This document shows positions 52,931 to 61,719 of a stretch of 64,000 bases of DNA, piece by piece (the first letter of the stretch is position 1; each line of letters starts with the position of its first letter). A model generated the notes under the pieces. It was given only the letters and a program-made list of their open reading frames with translations, did not search any database and was not told where the DNA came from. The position numbers and the translations under genes were made by a program. This DNA is from an unicellular cyanobacterium SU2 (GTDB taxonomy: Bacteria > Cyanobacteriota > Cyanobacteriia > Cyanobacteriales > Microcystaceae): NCBI GenBank assembly GCA_002110465.1, contig NEED01000075.1, positions 62,001-126,000 of the forward strand, read 5' to 3'.

Positions 52931-53313
52931 AAATCTCTCTTTGCTGTAGAGTGTCGAGTTAGAAACAGAAATTATTTTAGTACATAGCCACTAATTTTGA
53001 CCTGAAATTTCAATTTTTGGCAAAGCAAGCCTGAGACTATGCAAATAAGTCTACCATACACGCCTCAAATGGCGCAACCTCGTTGTCATTTTTCTCAAAA
53101 TTTTGTGCCAAAAAAACGACGTTGATCTTTTTTACGCTTTTTGGGATTATATTATAAATTTAAAATATTTTTGTTTTTTTAATTGGTTTTGCTTATATTT
53201 TAGGCGTTACTACCAGGGAAAATATGGTCACTATTGCAATTGGCGATCGCAGAATAAATCTTACTCAACTTTTTTAATTAATTTCTCCCCTAGTTATTTC
53301 TAGGGGAATGATT
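52931..53313. other. Intergenic region, nothing recognised
   Basis: 383 bp, AT-rich, with homopolymer T runs and one HIP1-related site. It separates the broken Uma2 gene from sufE. The hairpin CCCCTAGTTATTTCTAGGGG at about 53287-53306 sits beside the sufE stop and may be its terminator. Confidence 0.45.
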
Positions 53314-53754
53314 CTAAGCTGACATTTCTAGTTGCAATGCGAGGGCTTTCTTTTTCATTAATTGAAAGATATTATAAAATCCATTAGCACGGGAAGGAGT
53401 AAGGCTCACTTTTAACCCTGTTTCTTCAATAAAATCAGGAGTAACTTCCAAAATTTCAGCAGGAGGTAAACCATTTAACCCCTCAATTAAAAAAGCGACT
53501 AAGCCTTTTACCAGTTGAGCATCAGAATCTCCCTGATACCATACCTTCCCATCTTCAAGGTTAGCGGTAATGTAAACTTGAGAAACACAGCCATGAACTT
53601 TATTTTCTGGGGTTTTACCTGCTTCTGGCATAGCTTCTAACTTCTTAGCATACCAGAGTAATTGTTCATAACGTTTTTTGGGGTCAGAACGCCGCTTAAA
53701 CTTTTGAACAATAGTATCAAGATTAGGAGGTAAAGGGGCTGGGGATGATGACAT
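53314..53754 (-). CDS. sufE: SufE-family sulfur acceptor protein
   Basis: 146 residues. The catalytic cysteine is C56 in KVHGCVSQVYI, and the conserved KRYEQLLWYAKKL and GLVAFLIEGLNGLPPAEILE regions are present; LTPSRANGFYNIFQLM ends the fold. SufE takes persulfide sulfur from the SufS cysteine desulfurase and passes it to the SufBCD scaffold for Fe-S assembly. Cytoplasmic. Single gene with the start at ATG 53754; a longer SufE-BolA fusion as in plants is not seen. Confidence 0.92.
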   Translation of the reverse strand: MSSSPAPLPPNLDTIVQKFKRRSDPKKRYEQLLWYAKKLEAMPEAGKTPENKVHGCVSQVYITANLEDGKVWYQGDSDAQLVKGLVAFLIEGLNGLPPAEILEVTPDFIEETGLKVSLTPSRANGFYNIFQLMKKKALALQLEMSA

Positions 53755-53930
53755 AGTTGAAATTCTTGAGTAATAAACCTTGTTGATTAATATTTATTTT
53801 ACAACTATCTTATCTTAAGCTTATTTTCAACGTCTTGGTAAACAAGATCACCTATGATTAGGAATCGGTGATGGTTAATCTTGATAATAATATGGTCAAT
53901 TGTTTGGCTCATTGTCCTGAAACCGTAACT

Positions 53931-55219
53931 AAAGTTGCAACCATCTCAGGTTCTTAATTGACAATATAAGCAAAATAAAATTAACCAGAAGGACTATTAG
54001 TATAAGCTTTATATCAGCTATTTTTTCTCTATTATTTCATCGTAATCGAGGTTTAAAAGCAGAGTCTAGGGTTGATTTAGGCGAATCTTGTCAAATACAA
54101 ATCGGGTTAGTAAACAATCAATTTGATCAAGAAGAACTGTATTTATATTTTTACAAACTCGCGAAAACGCAGGTTAAAAAACCACCCTATAATGACCGAG
54201 AGAGAGACTTACCTCCTTTGCTATATTGGGGACTTAATCGAGAATGTTTTCAGCGATGGAAAATTAGTGATTATGTGAATTATTTAAACCAAAAACCTGA
54301 GATCTCGACAGTTCAATCAGATGAAAGCTTTAGTCCTTATCCAGACCGAGGAATTATACCAGAAATTAATGATAATGGTTTAGAGTTTCTGCACCCAGAT
54401 ATTAAAGAAGCTTGTCTGTGTTTAGGAAGATTTTATGATAATATAATTGAGACTAAATGCTTAGGTATAAATGCTTTAAGTAATGAAGAATATTGGAGTT
54501 CAACAAAAATTATGTCTTTACTCCATTTTCTGTATAGTAGTTCTCAAAAATATCCCCAAGGGAAGGTTAGGAATTATCTTATCGAAGGCTTAACTAATGA
54601 TAGACAAGAAGCTAGTTTGTTTTTTAAAAAAGTAGCTCAAGATATGATAAGTTCCGAGAATGATTATGTAGATAATGAAGCCTACTCCTCTAATTCTTTA
54701 GCCTCGATGTTGAAGCGATTTGGAACACGGGAAGAATTAGAAACATTGCTGAGAGATATAACAGGAAATCAGACCTTAACATTGTGGGGAAGCTATGGAG
54801 AAAACCCGTTTGTTGATCAACCTCAATTAATTAATTCTTCTTCTCAAGAAGTTATAATTCAAACATTAGCACGTGATCCAGCAAGATTAACTGACTTAGC
54901 TATTGATGTATTAGGAATATCAGAAAAACTGGATAATGTTGTTATTCTTTCTAAATTGGGTAACGGTGCAACGTCCTTCAGAAAGAGAACAGAAGCAGTT
55001 TATGTGGCTTTTATTCAAGCAATAGATACCTGCAGTAATTCAGGTAAACCCATTACCTTGACGATGGCTTTAAGAGGAGGACTTGCTTTAAAAAATAGGT
55101 ATAATGAAGAAGGAGAATATAATCAAGATGTTCTGGAACAAGAAAGGGTTGAATTGGATGCACGAATGGCAACAGAAGTTACTAAAATTCTTGAGAGAGT
55201 TTTGAATAATAAATTTTAG
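53931..55219 (+). CDS. Hypothetical protein without a canonical start codon
   Basis: The frame is open from a TAA at about 53928 to the stop at 55219, but there is no ATG, GTG or TTG before the TTG at 54218 (333-residue reading). The 5' part encodes plausible protein (ISFISAIFSLLFHRNRGLKA, then VDLGESCQIQIGLVNNQF, then ELYLYFYKLAKTQVKKPP), with a possible signal or membrane helix. AGAAGG at about 53990 lies near ATT and ATA codons. The C-terminal part (VVILSKLGNGATSFRKRTEAV) is charged and alpha-helical. No family is recognised. Either a rare start (ATT/ATA) is used or the original start was lost. Confidence 0.45.
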
Positions 55220-55357
55220 TTGTTAAAATCTCATTGAGTTGAATAAATATAAAAAAAAACTAAATTTTAGGAGGAGCTTACTGAGAGGGTGACTACAATC
55301 AAGCCACTAAGAAAAAAATAATCTTATTCAAACTCATTACCCATAAATTAATTACCC

Positions 55358-56473
55358 ATGAAATTTGTTGATGAATACCGCGATGCCAACTTAGCTCAAC
55401 AATATGCCCAAAAAATTGCTCAGATAACGACAAAAGATTGGACAATAATGGAAATCTGTGGTGGACAGACCCATTCTATTGTGAAATATGGAATTGATGA
55501 ACTTTTACCCCCAGAAATTACCTTAATTCATGGGCCAGGTTGTCCGGTCTGTGTCACCCCTATTGAACTGATTGATTATGCCTTAAAAATTGCTAGTCTT
55601 GATGATGTCATTTTCTGTTCCTTTGGGGATATGTTACGAGTCCCTGGAACCGATGAAGACTTACTCACCATCAAAGCGAGGGGGGGAGATGTTCGCATTG
55701 TTTATTCTCCCTTAGATTGCCTCAAACTTGCTCAGGAAAACCCTAATAAGCAGGTTGTGTTCTTTTCCGTCGGGTTTGAAACCACGACCCCAGCAACCGC
55801 CATGACGGTTTACCAAGCAGCACAACAGGGAATCCCCAATTTATCCTTATTAGTGTCCCATGTGTTGGTTCCTCCAGCCATGGAAGCCATTTTAGGGTCT
55901 CCTAACTGTCAAGTTCAAGGGTTTTTAGCGGCTGGTCATGTTTGCACGGTAATGGGATATGAAGAATATACCCCCATTGCTCAAAAATATAACGTTCCCA
56001 TCGTGATTACAGGGTTTGAACCCGTTGATGTCCTGCAAGGAATTTATCTATGTTTGCAACAATTAGAGTCAGGACACGCTTACTGTGAAAATCAATATGT
56101 TCGTTCAGTGCAGCAACAAGGGAATTCCCTAGCACAGCAAATTATTCAAGAAGTGTTTGAAGTGGTTCCGCGACGCTGGCGTGGTATTGGGGAAATTGGA
56201 GAAAGTGGCTTAGGGTTACGGGAAAAATACGCTAGTTTTGATGCACTGAAACGATTTTCTAGGGAGTTATCTTCAATGAAACCCTCTTGTGTTTCGTCGG
56301 TTTGTATTAGTGGGGAAATCATGCAAGGACACAAAAAACCCCATCATTGTCCCGCTTTTGGCACTCAATGCACTCCCGAACATCCGTTAGGTGCGCCGAT
56401 GGTCTCCTCAGAAGGTGCTTGTGCTGCTTACTATCGTTATCGCAGTTATCAAACTCCTGCATTGACTGCATAA
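55358..56473 (+). CDS. hypD: Hydrogenase maturation protein HypD
   Basis: 371 residues, full length. Conserved motifs: [28 protein letters not shown] (CxxC used with HypC for Fe-CN/CO assembly), [15 protein letters not shown], and the C-terminal cluster-binding region [20 protein letters not shown] with SEGACAAYY. HypD carries a 4Fe-4S cluster and with HypC builds the Fe(CN)2CO moiety of [NiFe] hydrogenase. It stands alone in this window; the other hyp genes must be elsewhere, as is frequent in unicellular cyanobacteria. Confidence 0.96.
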   Translation: MKFVDEYRDANLAQQYAQKIAQITTKDWTIMEICGGQTHSIVKYGIDELLPPEITLIHGPGCPVCVTPIELIDYALKIASLDDVIFCSFGDMLRVPGTDEDLLTIKARGGDVRIVYSPLDCLKLAQENPNKQVVFFSVGFETTTPATAMTVYQAAQQGIPNLSLLVSHVLVPPAMEAILGSPNCQVQGFLAAGHVCTVMGYEEYTPIAQKYNVPIVITGFEPVDVLQGIYLCLQQLESGHAYCENQYVRSVQQQGNSLAQQIIQEVFEVVPRRWRGIGEIGESGLGLREKYASFDALKRFSRELSSMKPSCVSSVCISGEIMQGHKKPHHCPAFGTQCTPEHPLGAPMVSSEGACAAYYRYRSYQTPALTA

Positions 56474-56527
56474 TTACCCAAAGCTGTTGAATCTTTTATG
56501 GGGTGGGCTATTGAACTATGTCTGCCC

Positions 56528-58210
56528 TCATTTTACACCGAACATAAACCCTCTTATATTGAAAAGATATCCTTTATAGCCATTTTCTAACCTTTTTTCC
56601 AAATCTGGATACCTATTAAGAAAAGACTTGAATTTTTCTTGTTGTTCTTGATTCAATACCTCTAAAATCAATTCTGGAATAAAAAAGTTTGCAATCAAAT
56701 TTAAAGGTAATTTATCTAGTGGCTGATTATCTGCTGCCAATGCTAGTATATGATCTCCATCAAATGTCTTTTGTAAGAAACTTGATAAATCTGTTTTATC
56801 TAATGAAAAAGAGACCACTATTTGCTGTTTACTCTCTACATCAAATGGATGTTTATATTTCCATGCTTCTAAAAAACCAGATGAGGCTCTTGGTCCTACA
56901 AAACATCGAAGAGTATAGCTTTGCATTGCCCATACTACCACTTCGGATCTAGGAATTGAATCTCTAGATAGTTGAGCTTGATTAGAACCAGAGTCTAAAT
57001 CATCGTAAATTTCAGGAAATGAATAGGAAGAAAATAATAAACATTGATATTCAATTATATATCTTAAGCCTTGATTAATTAGAGGAGTATATATATGGAT
57101 TATTCTATTATATCTATCGTTTAATTTTACTATTCTCTGCCTTGCTTCATTAGTTTTTTGAGATTCAAGTTGAGTTATTTCTTGAGGAATCGTTATTGCT
57201 TCTTCCATAGTTAGCTTAAACTCCGGTTGAATATTCCACCGAAAGTTATTAGTTGCTTCATGTACAGAAGTTATCAGATCATCAACTGTACCATCTAATC
57301 TTTCTCTAGAATTTACTATAAACTCAGGAGTTGAAGAGATTGGAAGCGATTGAGACTCGAAAATTTCTGGTTGACCAATTAAATCAAGTATTAGATCATA
57401 CATAATTTCAACTATCAAAAGATATTCTTCACTTGATAAATTCAAACTCTCTTGATTTAGGTTTTTTCGAGTAGTTCTCTTCAATGAGACTTTTCTATGT
57501 AGTTCACGATAACAAATATCACGGTCACGTAATGAATAAAAATGATGACAAAGAAATTCCAGTCCTTCGTTAACATCATCTTGCTTCGTTTCTGTAACAT
57601 TTCCGAAAAGATAGCTAACTAATGCTCCTTTTCTCATGATATCTTTTGGCAAAATATCCTGTGACGAATTCCATTCTTCTAATTTTAAAGTTTCAGTTGA
57701 TGAAGCACTAACTTTTAAATAGGCTTTTCGGATTTCTTGAATAAGTAGAATTACTCTTTTAATGGAATCATTACATCTTTCTGTTTTCTCCCTACATAAT
57801 TCATGAATGGTTACATTTTCTGAGAGAAGATCGAAAAAGATAGATTTTTGAAAAAATTTTCCATCTCTTTGAGAATTAATATTTTCTGATATTTCAAGCT
57901 CTGTTACTGCCGCAATACTAACTATCGGTTTTGAAACATCTGAACGTTTAATAAGTGGAATAAGTTGTAACTCAAGGTCTTGTCTTTTAATTTTTAGCTT
58001 TTGAAACCATTGAACTCTTTCATTTGCAACCTTTAAATTTCTAGGAATATTAATCACAAAATCAACATCACTTCTGTCAGATGTGAATTGATTGCCGTCA
58101 TCTTCAATTAAACTTCCAAATAAATAAATTCCCTCAGTATTAATATTATTGTGACAATTGATAGCCCATTGACGACATTTGTCTTGTATTGCTTGTGTAT
58201 CAATTCTCAT
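56528..58210 (-). CDS. Nucleotidyltransferase with long C-terminal extension (CBASS-like cyclase candidate)
   Basis: 560 residues from Met at 58210, chosen for the perfect GGAGGA 7 nt upstream and the 4-bp ATGA overlap with the upstream gene. N-terminal NTase core: LFGS (G32, S33), D48-V-D50 (SDVDFVI) and a third acid at E80 in DLELQLIPL. The region 95-330 is helical. The last 200 residues (about 400-560; EVVVWAMQSYTLRCFVGPRA, LPLNLIANFFIPELILEVL) are of unknown fold. CD-NTases of CBASS are usually 300-400 residues, so this protein is large. The coupling to a Cap15-like gene suggests a cyclic-oligonucleotide synthase; the product is not predictable. Confidence 0.6.
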   Translation of the reverse strand: MRIDTQAIQDKCRQWAINCHNNINTEGIYLFGSLIEDDGNQFTSDRSDVDFVINIPRNLKVANERVQWFQKLKIKRQDLELQLIPLIKRSDVSKPIVSIAAVTELEISENINSQRDGKFFQKSIFFDLLSENVTIHELCREKTERCNDSIKRVILLIQEIRKAYLKVSASSTETLKLEEWNSSQDILPKDIMRKGALVSYLFGNVTETKQDDVNEGLEFLCHHFYSLRDRDICYRELHRKVSLKRTTRKNLNQESLNLSSEEYLLIVEIMYDLILDLIGQPEIFESQSLPISSTPEFIVNSRERLDGTVDDLITSVHEATNNFRWNIQPEFKLTMEEAITIPQEITQLESQKTNEARQRIVKLNDRYNRIIHIYTPLINQGLRYIIEYQCLLFSSYSFPEIYDDLDSGSNQAQLSRDSIPRSEVVVWAMQSYTLRCFVGPRASSGFLEAWKYKHPFDVESKQQIVVSFSLDKTDLSSFLQKTFDGDHILALAADNQPLDKLPLNLIANFFIPELILEVLNQEQQEKFKSFLNRYPDLEKRLENGYKGYLFNIRGFMFGVK

Positions 58211-59046
58211 GTTTGATTCCTCCAAAAACCCAATAATCCTTTTAGTATAGGATATTTTTCTTTCCAATTCTCTATTTTATAGTCTAATATACTCTTTTCG
58301 TATTCCAATTCTATTTCTCCTTCGACTCCATAATCTGTATAGTAATTACCTGTAACTCTCAAGTTTTTTTGGGTAAAAAAACTATCTTGAAAAAATAGAA
58401 AGGAACTTCCTTTCTGAATCTCGTCTTGAGATGAATTACCTATTCTACGTTCATAAGCATAAGAAAGAACAAAACTATTTACCGAACCTGGAAGTGGTTT
58501 TATGAAGGCCATCATACTCGTTGACGTATTATCTTTTGAATGTGGATTAGCTATTTCCTCTTGCGCTTGTGTCTCTTGATTGTATCTAATGCGTACTCCA
58601 CCCAGGACGTAAAAATATACTCTAAGGTCACTCCATGTTTGTTCAATTAAAACTTTAATATCTGACTCACCTTCTTGGTTATTAGGATCACTTGAATTAA
58701 GACGCTTCCAATGAACATTACCTTTATACAAACCAGAAATATCAGGTGGCTGATCTGAGACAAGTGGAAGCCAGTAAACGGCAGGGAGTTTCCATAAAAA
58801 TTGATTAAAAATAAAATTGAGAAATATAAATAATAGTATAGGAGATGATAAAGATACTGGATATCGTATTAACTGATCATTACTAAGATTCAACCGATTA
58901 ACAAATTCAATTACCGTAGAATTATGACTTAACAAGTCTAAAAGAAATGAACTTAATGTGACGGATACAATTGCAAGATAAAAGTAAACTCCTGAGCGAG
59001 TTTGAATACCTTTATTAGAAGAAAAAGTATATGGATGGAGAGTCAT
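58207..59046 (-). CDS. Cap15-like two-TM beta-barrel CBASS effector candidate
   Basis: 279 residues. Two N-terminal membrane helices (about 18-40, VYFYLAIVSVTLSSFLLDLL; and 65-85, SSPILLFIFLNFIFNQFLW) precede a beta-rich domain: PPDISGLYKGNVHW (the SGxWxG-like entry strand), SDIKVLIEQTWSDLRVYFYV, SFVLSYAYERR, and VTGNYYTDYGVEGEIELEY near the end. This order matches the S-2TMbeta/Cap15 effector family, which binds cyclic dinucleotides and disrupts the inner membrane. At 279 residues it is longer than typical Cap15 (about 190-200). It lies directly upstream of the NTase gene, overlapping by 4 bp. Confidence 0.7.
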   Translation of the reverse strand: MTLHPYTFSSNKGIQTRSGVYFYLAIVSVTLSSFLLDLLSHNSTVIEFVNRLNLSNDQLIRYPVSLSSPILLFIFLNFIFNQFLWKLPAVYWLPLVSDQPPDISGLYKGNVHWKRLNSSDPNNQEGESDIKVLIEQTWSDLRVYFYVLGGVRIRYNQETQAQEEIANPHSKDNTSTSMMAFIKPLPGSVNSFVLSYAYERRIGNSSQDEIQKGSSFLFFQDSFFTQKNLRVTGNYYTDYGVEGEIELEYEKSILDYKIENWKEKYPILKGLLGFWRNQT

Positions 59047-59203
59047 GTGATTCTTAATCTTGATTCAGATAAATACTAAAATTCAAACACCCTAGATAAT
59101 AGCATAGAAAGATATCTGTGTCGATCAAAAAAAAGTACGAAATATAATTAGAGTTTTATATAATCCTATCCTGCAATTAATATTTTGTACTCAATTAATG
59201 ATT

Positions 59204-59698
59204 TTAAGAGATATTTTCTCCATTGATTTCAAAGAAATCAACTTGTTTATAAAGCTCTTGAAAACTAATAGCAAAATCAATAGAATTAAGGGTTAAAATG
59301 GAATCTTATCCTTCGTATTCCTTTAAAATTCATTGTTTGTCTGAGGTTTTAAAATACTGTTCAACAAAATAGCTATCCGGCTCAATCAAAATATATTCTT
59401 CAAAACTAGGAATTGAACGATAACATCTAAATTTATTCCCCGCATTATAACTAATCGTTGATTCAGATACCATTTCAATAATAATCTTAGGATTAGTTAT
59501 GGTTGTTGTAACACCTTCGTCATAAATAGGTTTACCTTCAATTATTATCACATTAGGATAACTACAGAAACGGTAACGAGGCATCCATAAACCAATATCT
59601 CCCCTGTAAACCTCATACCCTTTTTCTTCTAAAGCTAACAAAGCTCTGGCATAAAATTTACCAGCTATTTTATTATGATTAGTGGTTCTATCTGTCAT
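59204..59698 (-). pseudogene. Decayed Uma2-family gene
   Basis: Reading from 59698: MTDRTTNHNKIAGKFYARAL..., PNVIIIEGKPIYDEG, NPKIIIEMVSESTI and SFEEYILIEPDSYFVEQY are typical of Uma2, then TGA at 59332-59330 (a Trp codon by homology: QWILKEYEG), a second stop TAA shortly after, and a normal Uma2 tail (LTLNSIDFAISFQELYKQVDF) to 59204. Upstream of the ATG the frame still reads NYKSEYRDGEIIS, part of a normal Uma2 N-terminus that is then lost. At least three lesions. Confidence 0.82.
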
Positions 59699-59860
59699 AG
59701 AAATAATTTCTCCATCTCTATATTCACTTTTATAGTTGGCTTTTTTTTAAATTGGAAATATTGTACAAGAGATAAAGGTTTTTTTAGATATTTCTCTTGT
59801 CTTAAGCGATCGCAATCGTTAAACTAGATCCAGAAAATTAGTAAGACCTAAACCAGAAAT

Positions 59861-60535
59861 TTGCCTCTTTCAAACTCTTCTATTGATCCTTCAATTGCTT
59901 GGCGAGACTTGCTAAGAAAAAATCGGGCGATCGCAGTCATTCGCACTGATGACATTAACCAAGGTGTGAAAATGGCTAAAGCGGTAGCCGCCGGCGGAAT
60001 TCATGTCATTGAAATTACCTGGAATAGTGAAAAACCTGCCCAATTAATTGACCAAATTCGTCAGGAATTGCCTCAGTGTACCATCGGAACAGGGACAATT
60101 TTAACCCTAGAACAATTAAAAGAGGCGATCGCAGCTAACGTTGAATTTTGCTTTACTCCCCACGTCAACCCTACCTTAATTGAAACTGCCCTCAACGCCG
60201 AAATTCCCATTATTCCTGGGGCTTTATCTCCGACAGAAATTGTTACCGCCTGGCAATTGGGGGCGAGTTGTGTCAAAGTCTTTCCTGTACAAGCGATGGG
60301 AGGAGTCCCTTATATTAAAGGACTACAAGGTCCTTTAGGATCTATTCCTCTGATCCCGACTGGTGGCGTAACTCTAGATAATGCTGGGGCGTTTATTTAT
60401 GCAGGGGCGATCGCGGTGGGGTTATCAGGTCAACTATTTCCTCAAAATATCCTGAATGATAAAAATTGGGAAATCATTACTCAAAAAGCTCAAATACTGG
60501 TAGAAACATTACACTCATTTTCTTCTGTTTCGTAA
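59861..60535 (+). CDS. eda: Bifunctional KHG/KDPG aldolase
   Basis: 224 residues, TTG start at 59861. Class I aldolase TIM barrel: E51 in IEITWNSEKP, the Schiff-base lysine K139 in ASCVKVFPVQ, TGTILTLEQL, and GLQGPLGSIPLIPTGGV. It cleaves 2-keto-3-deoxy-6-phosphogluconate to pyruvate and glyceraldehyde-3-phosphate in the Entner-Doudoroff route now known in cyanobacteria. Two HIP1-type GCGATCGC sites lie in the coding region. Single gene. Confidence 0.92.
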   Translation: MPLSNSSIDPSIAWRDLLRKNRAIAVIRTDDINQGVKMAKAVAAGGIHVIEITWNSEKPAQLIDQIRQELPQCTIGTGTILTLEQLKEAIAANVEFCFTPHVNPTLIETALNAEIPIIPGALSPTEIVTAWQLGASCVKVFPVQAMGGVPYIKGLQGPLGSIPLIPTGGVTLDNAGAFIYAGAIAVGLSGQLFPQNILNDKNWEIITQKAQILVETLHSFSSVS

Positions 60536-60633
60536 TCTATAATTTGATTAATTTTTTCAAAAAAGGGGGTGAACTTAATCTATTTTTAACTTAACTTATA
60601 TAGGATTCAAGGTGTATAGAAAGCTAGTAAAAA

Positions 60634-61332
60634 ATGAGAGTTTTTGCTGTTTCTGATATTCATGGTTGTTTGACTGCTTTTGAGACATTACTCAAAACAA
60701 TAGAGCTAAGGCCAGAAGATATCCTCATTACCTTGGGGGACTATGTTGATAAAGGGCCTGATAGCAAAGGGGTATTAGATTGCTTAATTTCTCTACATCA
60801 AAGTTATCAAGTCATTTCCCTTAAGGGGAATCATGAAATTAAAATGTTAGAAGCGCGTGATGATGATTCGTCCAAAAACTTTTGGTTCAACTTTGGTGGA
60901 AAACAAACCTTAAATTCTTACGGAAAATCAAATAAAAAAAATCAATTCTCCCAAATTCCTAAGGTTCATTGGAACTTTCTTGAAAAGAGTTGTCTAGACT
61001 ATTGGGAAACTGATCAAAACCTCTTTGTTCATGCCAACCTTGATCCCCATCTTTCCTTAGAAAAACAATCAGACTATGAGTTATTTTGGAAGAAATTCTG
61101 TGAAAGAAACCCTCACTATTCAGGAAAAACAATGATTTGTGGCCATACAAGTCAAAAAAGTGGAAAACCTATTAATTTGGGTCATCGAGTTTGTATAGAT
61201 ACTTGGGCTTGTGGGAAAGGATGGTTGACTTGTTTAGAGGTAAACAGTGGTCAAATGTGGCAAGCGAATCAAAAAGGTCAAGTTAAAACGGCTAATATTG
61301 ATGAATTTAGATGTAGTTTAGTTGATAGTTAA
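60634..61332 (+). CDS. Calcineurin-like metallophosphatase (PPP type)
   Basis: 232 residues with the PPP signature: D8-I-H10 (SDIHG), GDYVDKGPDSKG, GNHE, a later His in VHANL and GHTSQKSG near residue 172. It resembles bacterial Ser/Thr protein phosphatase 1 and symmetrical Ap4A hydrolase; the substrate cannot be assigned. Cytoplasmic. The last codons (VDS-stop) lie inside the repeat TTGATAGTTAATAGTTAATAG. Confidence 0.88.
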   Translation: MRVFAVSDIHGCLTAFETLLKTIELRPEDILITLGDYVDKGPDSKGVLDCLISLHQSYQVISLKGNHEIKMLEARDDDSSKNFWFNFGGKQTLNSYGKSNKKNQFSQIPKVHWNFLEKSCLDYWETDQNLFVHANLDPHLSLEKQSDYELFWKKFCERNPHYSGKTMICGHTSQKSGKPINLGHRVCIDTWACGKGWLTCLEVNSGQMWQANQKGQVKTANIDEFRCSLVDS

Positions 61333-61358
61333 TAGTTAATAGTTAATAGTTGATAGTT
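61321..61358. repeat. Short tandem repeat (TTAATAG)n overlapping a stop codon
   Basis: GTTGATAGTTAATAGTTAATAGTTAATAGTTGATAGTT-type tract at the phosphatase 3' end. It is the same repeat unit and the same stop-codon overlap as at 23458-23482. Confidence 0.65.
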
Positions 61359-61394
61359 CTAACAATCAGTCAAACTGAAGAAAAAAATCGCGGA

Positions 61395-61590
61395 TTAAAT
61401 ATTGATACTTTGGGGAATATTTGCTGGTAGTAAAAACTCGTAAGGCATTAAACGATCAGGACTTTGATTGCGTTGATTAATAATATCTGTTGCCTGGTTT
61501 AACTTCTCCTTAAACCTAGCTAAAGCTGCTTTTAATTCTAATTGGGGATGTTGCGCAAAAGCCAGGTTTGGCGTTCGTAAACCTGCTGGA
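61395..61590 (-). pseudogene. C-terminal fragment of a lipoxygenase-like gene
   Basis: Minus-strand frame ending QRNQSPDRLMPYEFLLP and then ANIPQSINI-stop at 61395. Lipoxygenases end in the same way (RN...PY.(Y/F)LLP..IP.SI.I, with the C-terminal Ile as iron ligand). About 60 codons remain; the frame joins foreign sequence near 61575. The catalytic His residues are lost. A short lipoxygenase remnant is the best reading. Confidence 0.5.
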
Positions 61591-61719
61591 GAAAACTATC
61601 CGAATCAATGTCCTTTTCCCATCGAACAGTTATTGGATCAGAAGAAAATCAAGGTTTCAGCTTATCCTCAACTCATCTTAATTGGTAATATTTTACGCAT
61701 TAAAAAAGCGAAACACTAA
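61565..61719 (+). pseudogene. C-terminal fragment of a DUF29-like gene
   Basis: Plus-strand frame GVRKPAGENYPNQCPFPIEQ, then LLDQKKIKV, to TAA at 61717. ENYPNQCPFPIEQLLD resembles the end of DUF29 proteins (FPxxCPYTxEQxLD). No start or upstream domain exists; it adjoins the lipoxygenase fragment and overlaps the trpE stop by 4 bp. Confidence 0.45.

Noticed and set aside
53103-53303. 66-codon frame in the gap before sufE (MCQKNDVDLFYAFW...)
   Set aside because: Low-complexity Phe/Tyr/Asn composition typical of AT-rich non-coding DNA, with no ribosome site or homologue recalled.
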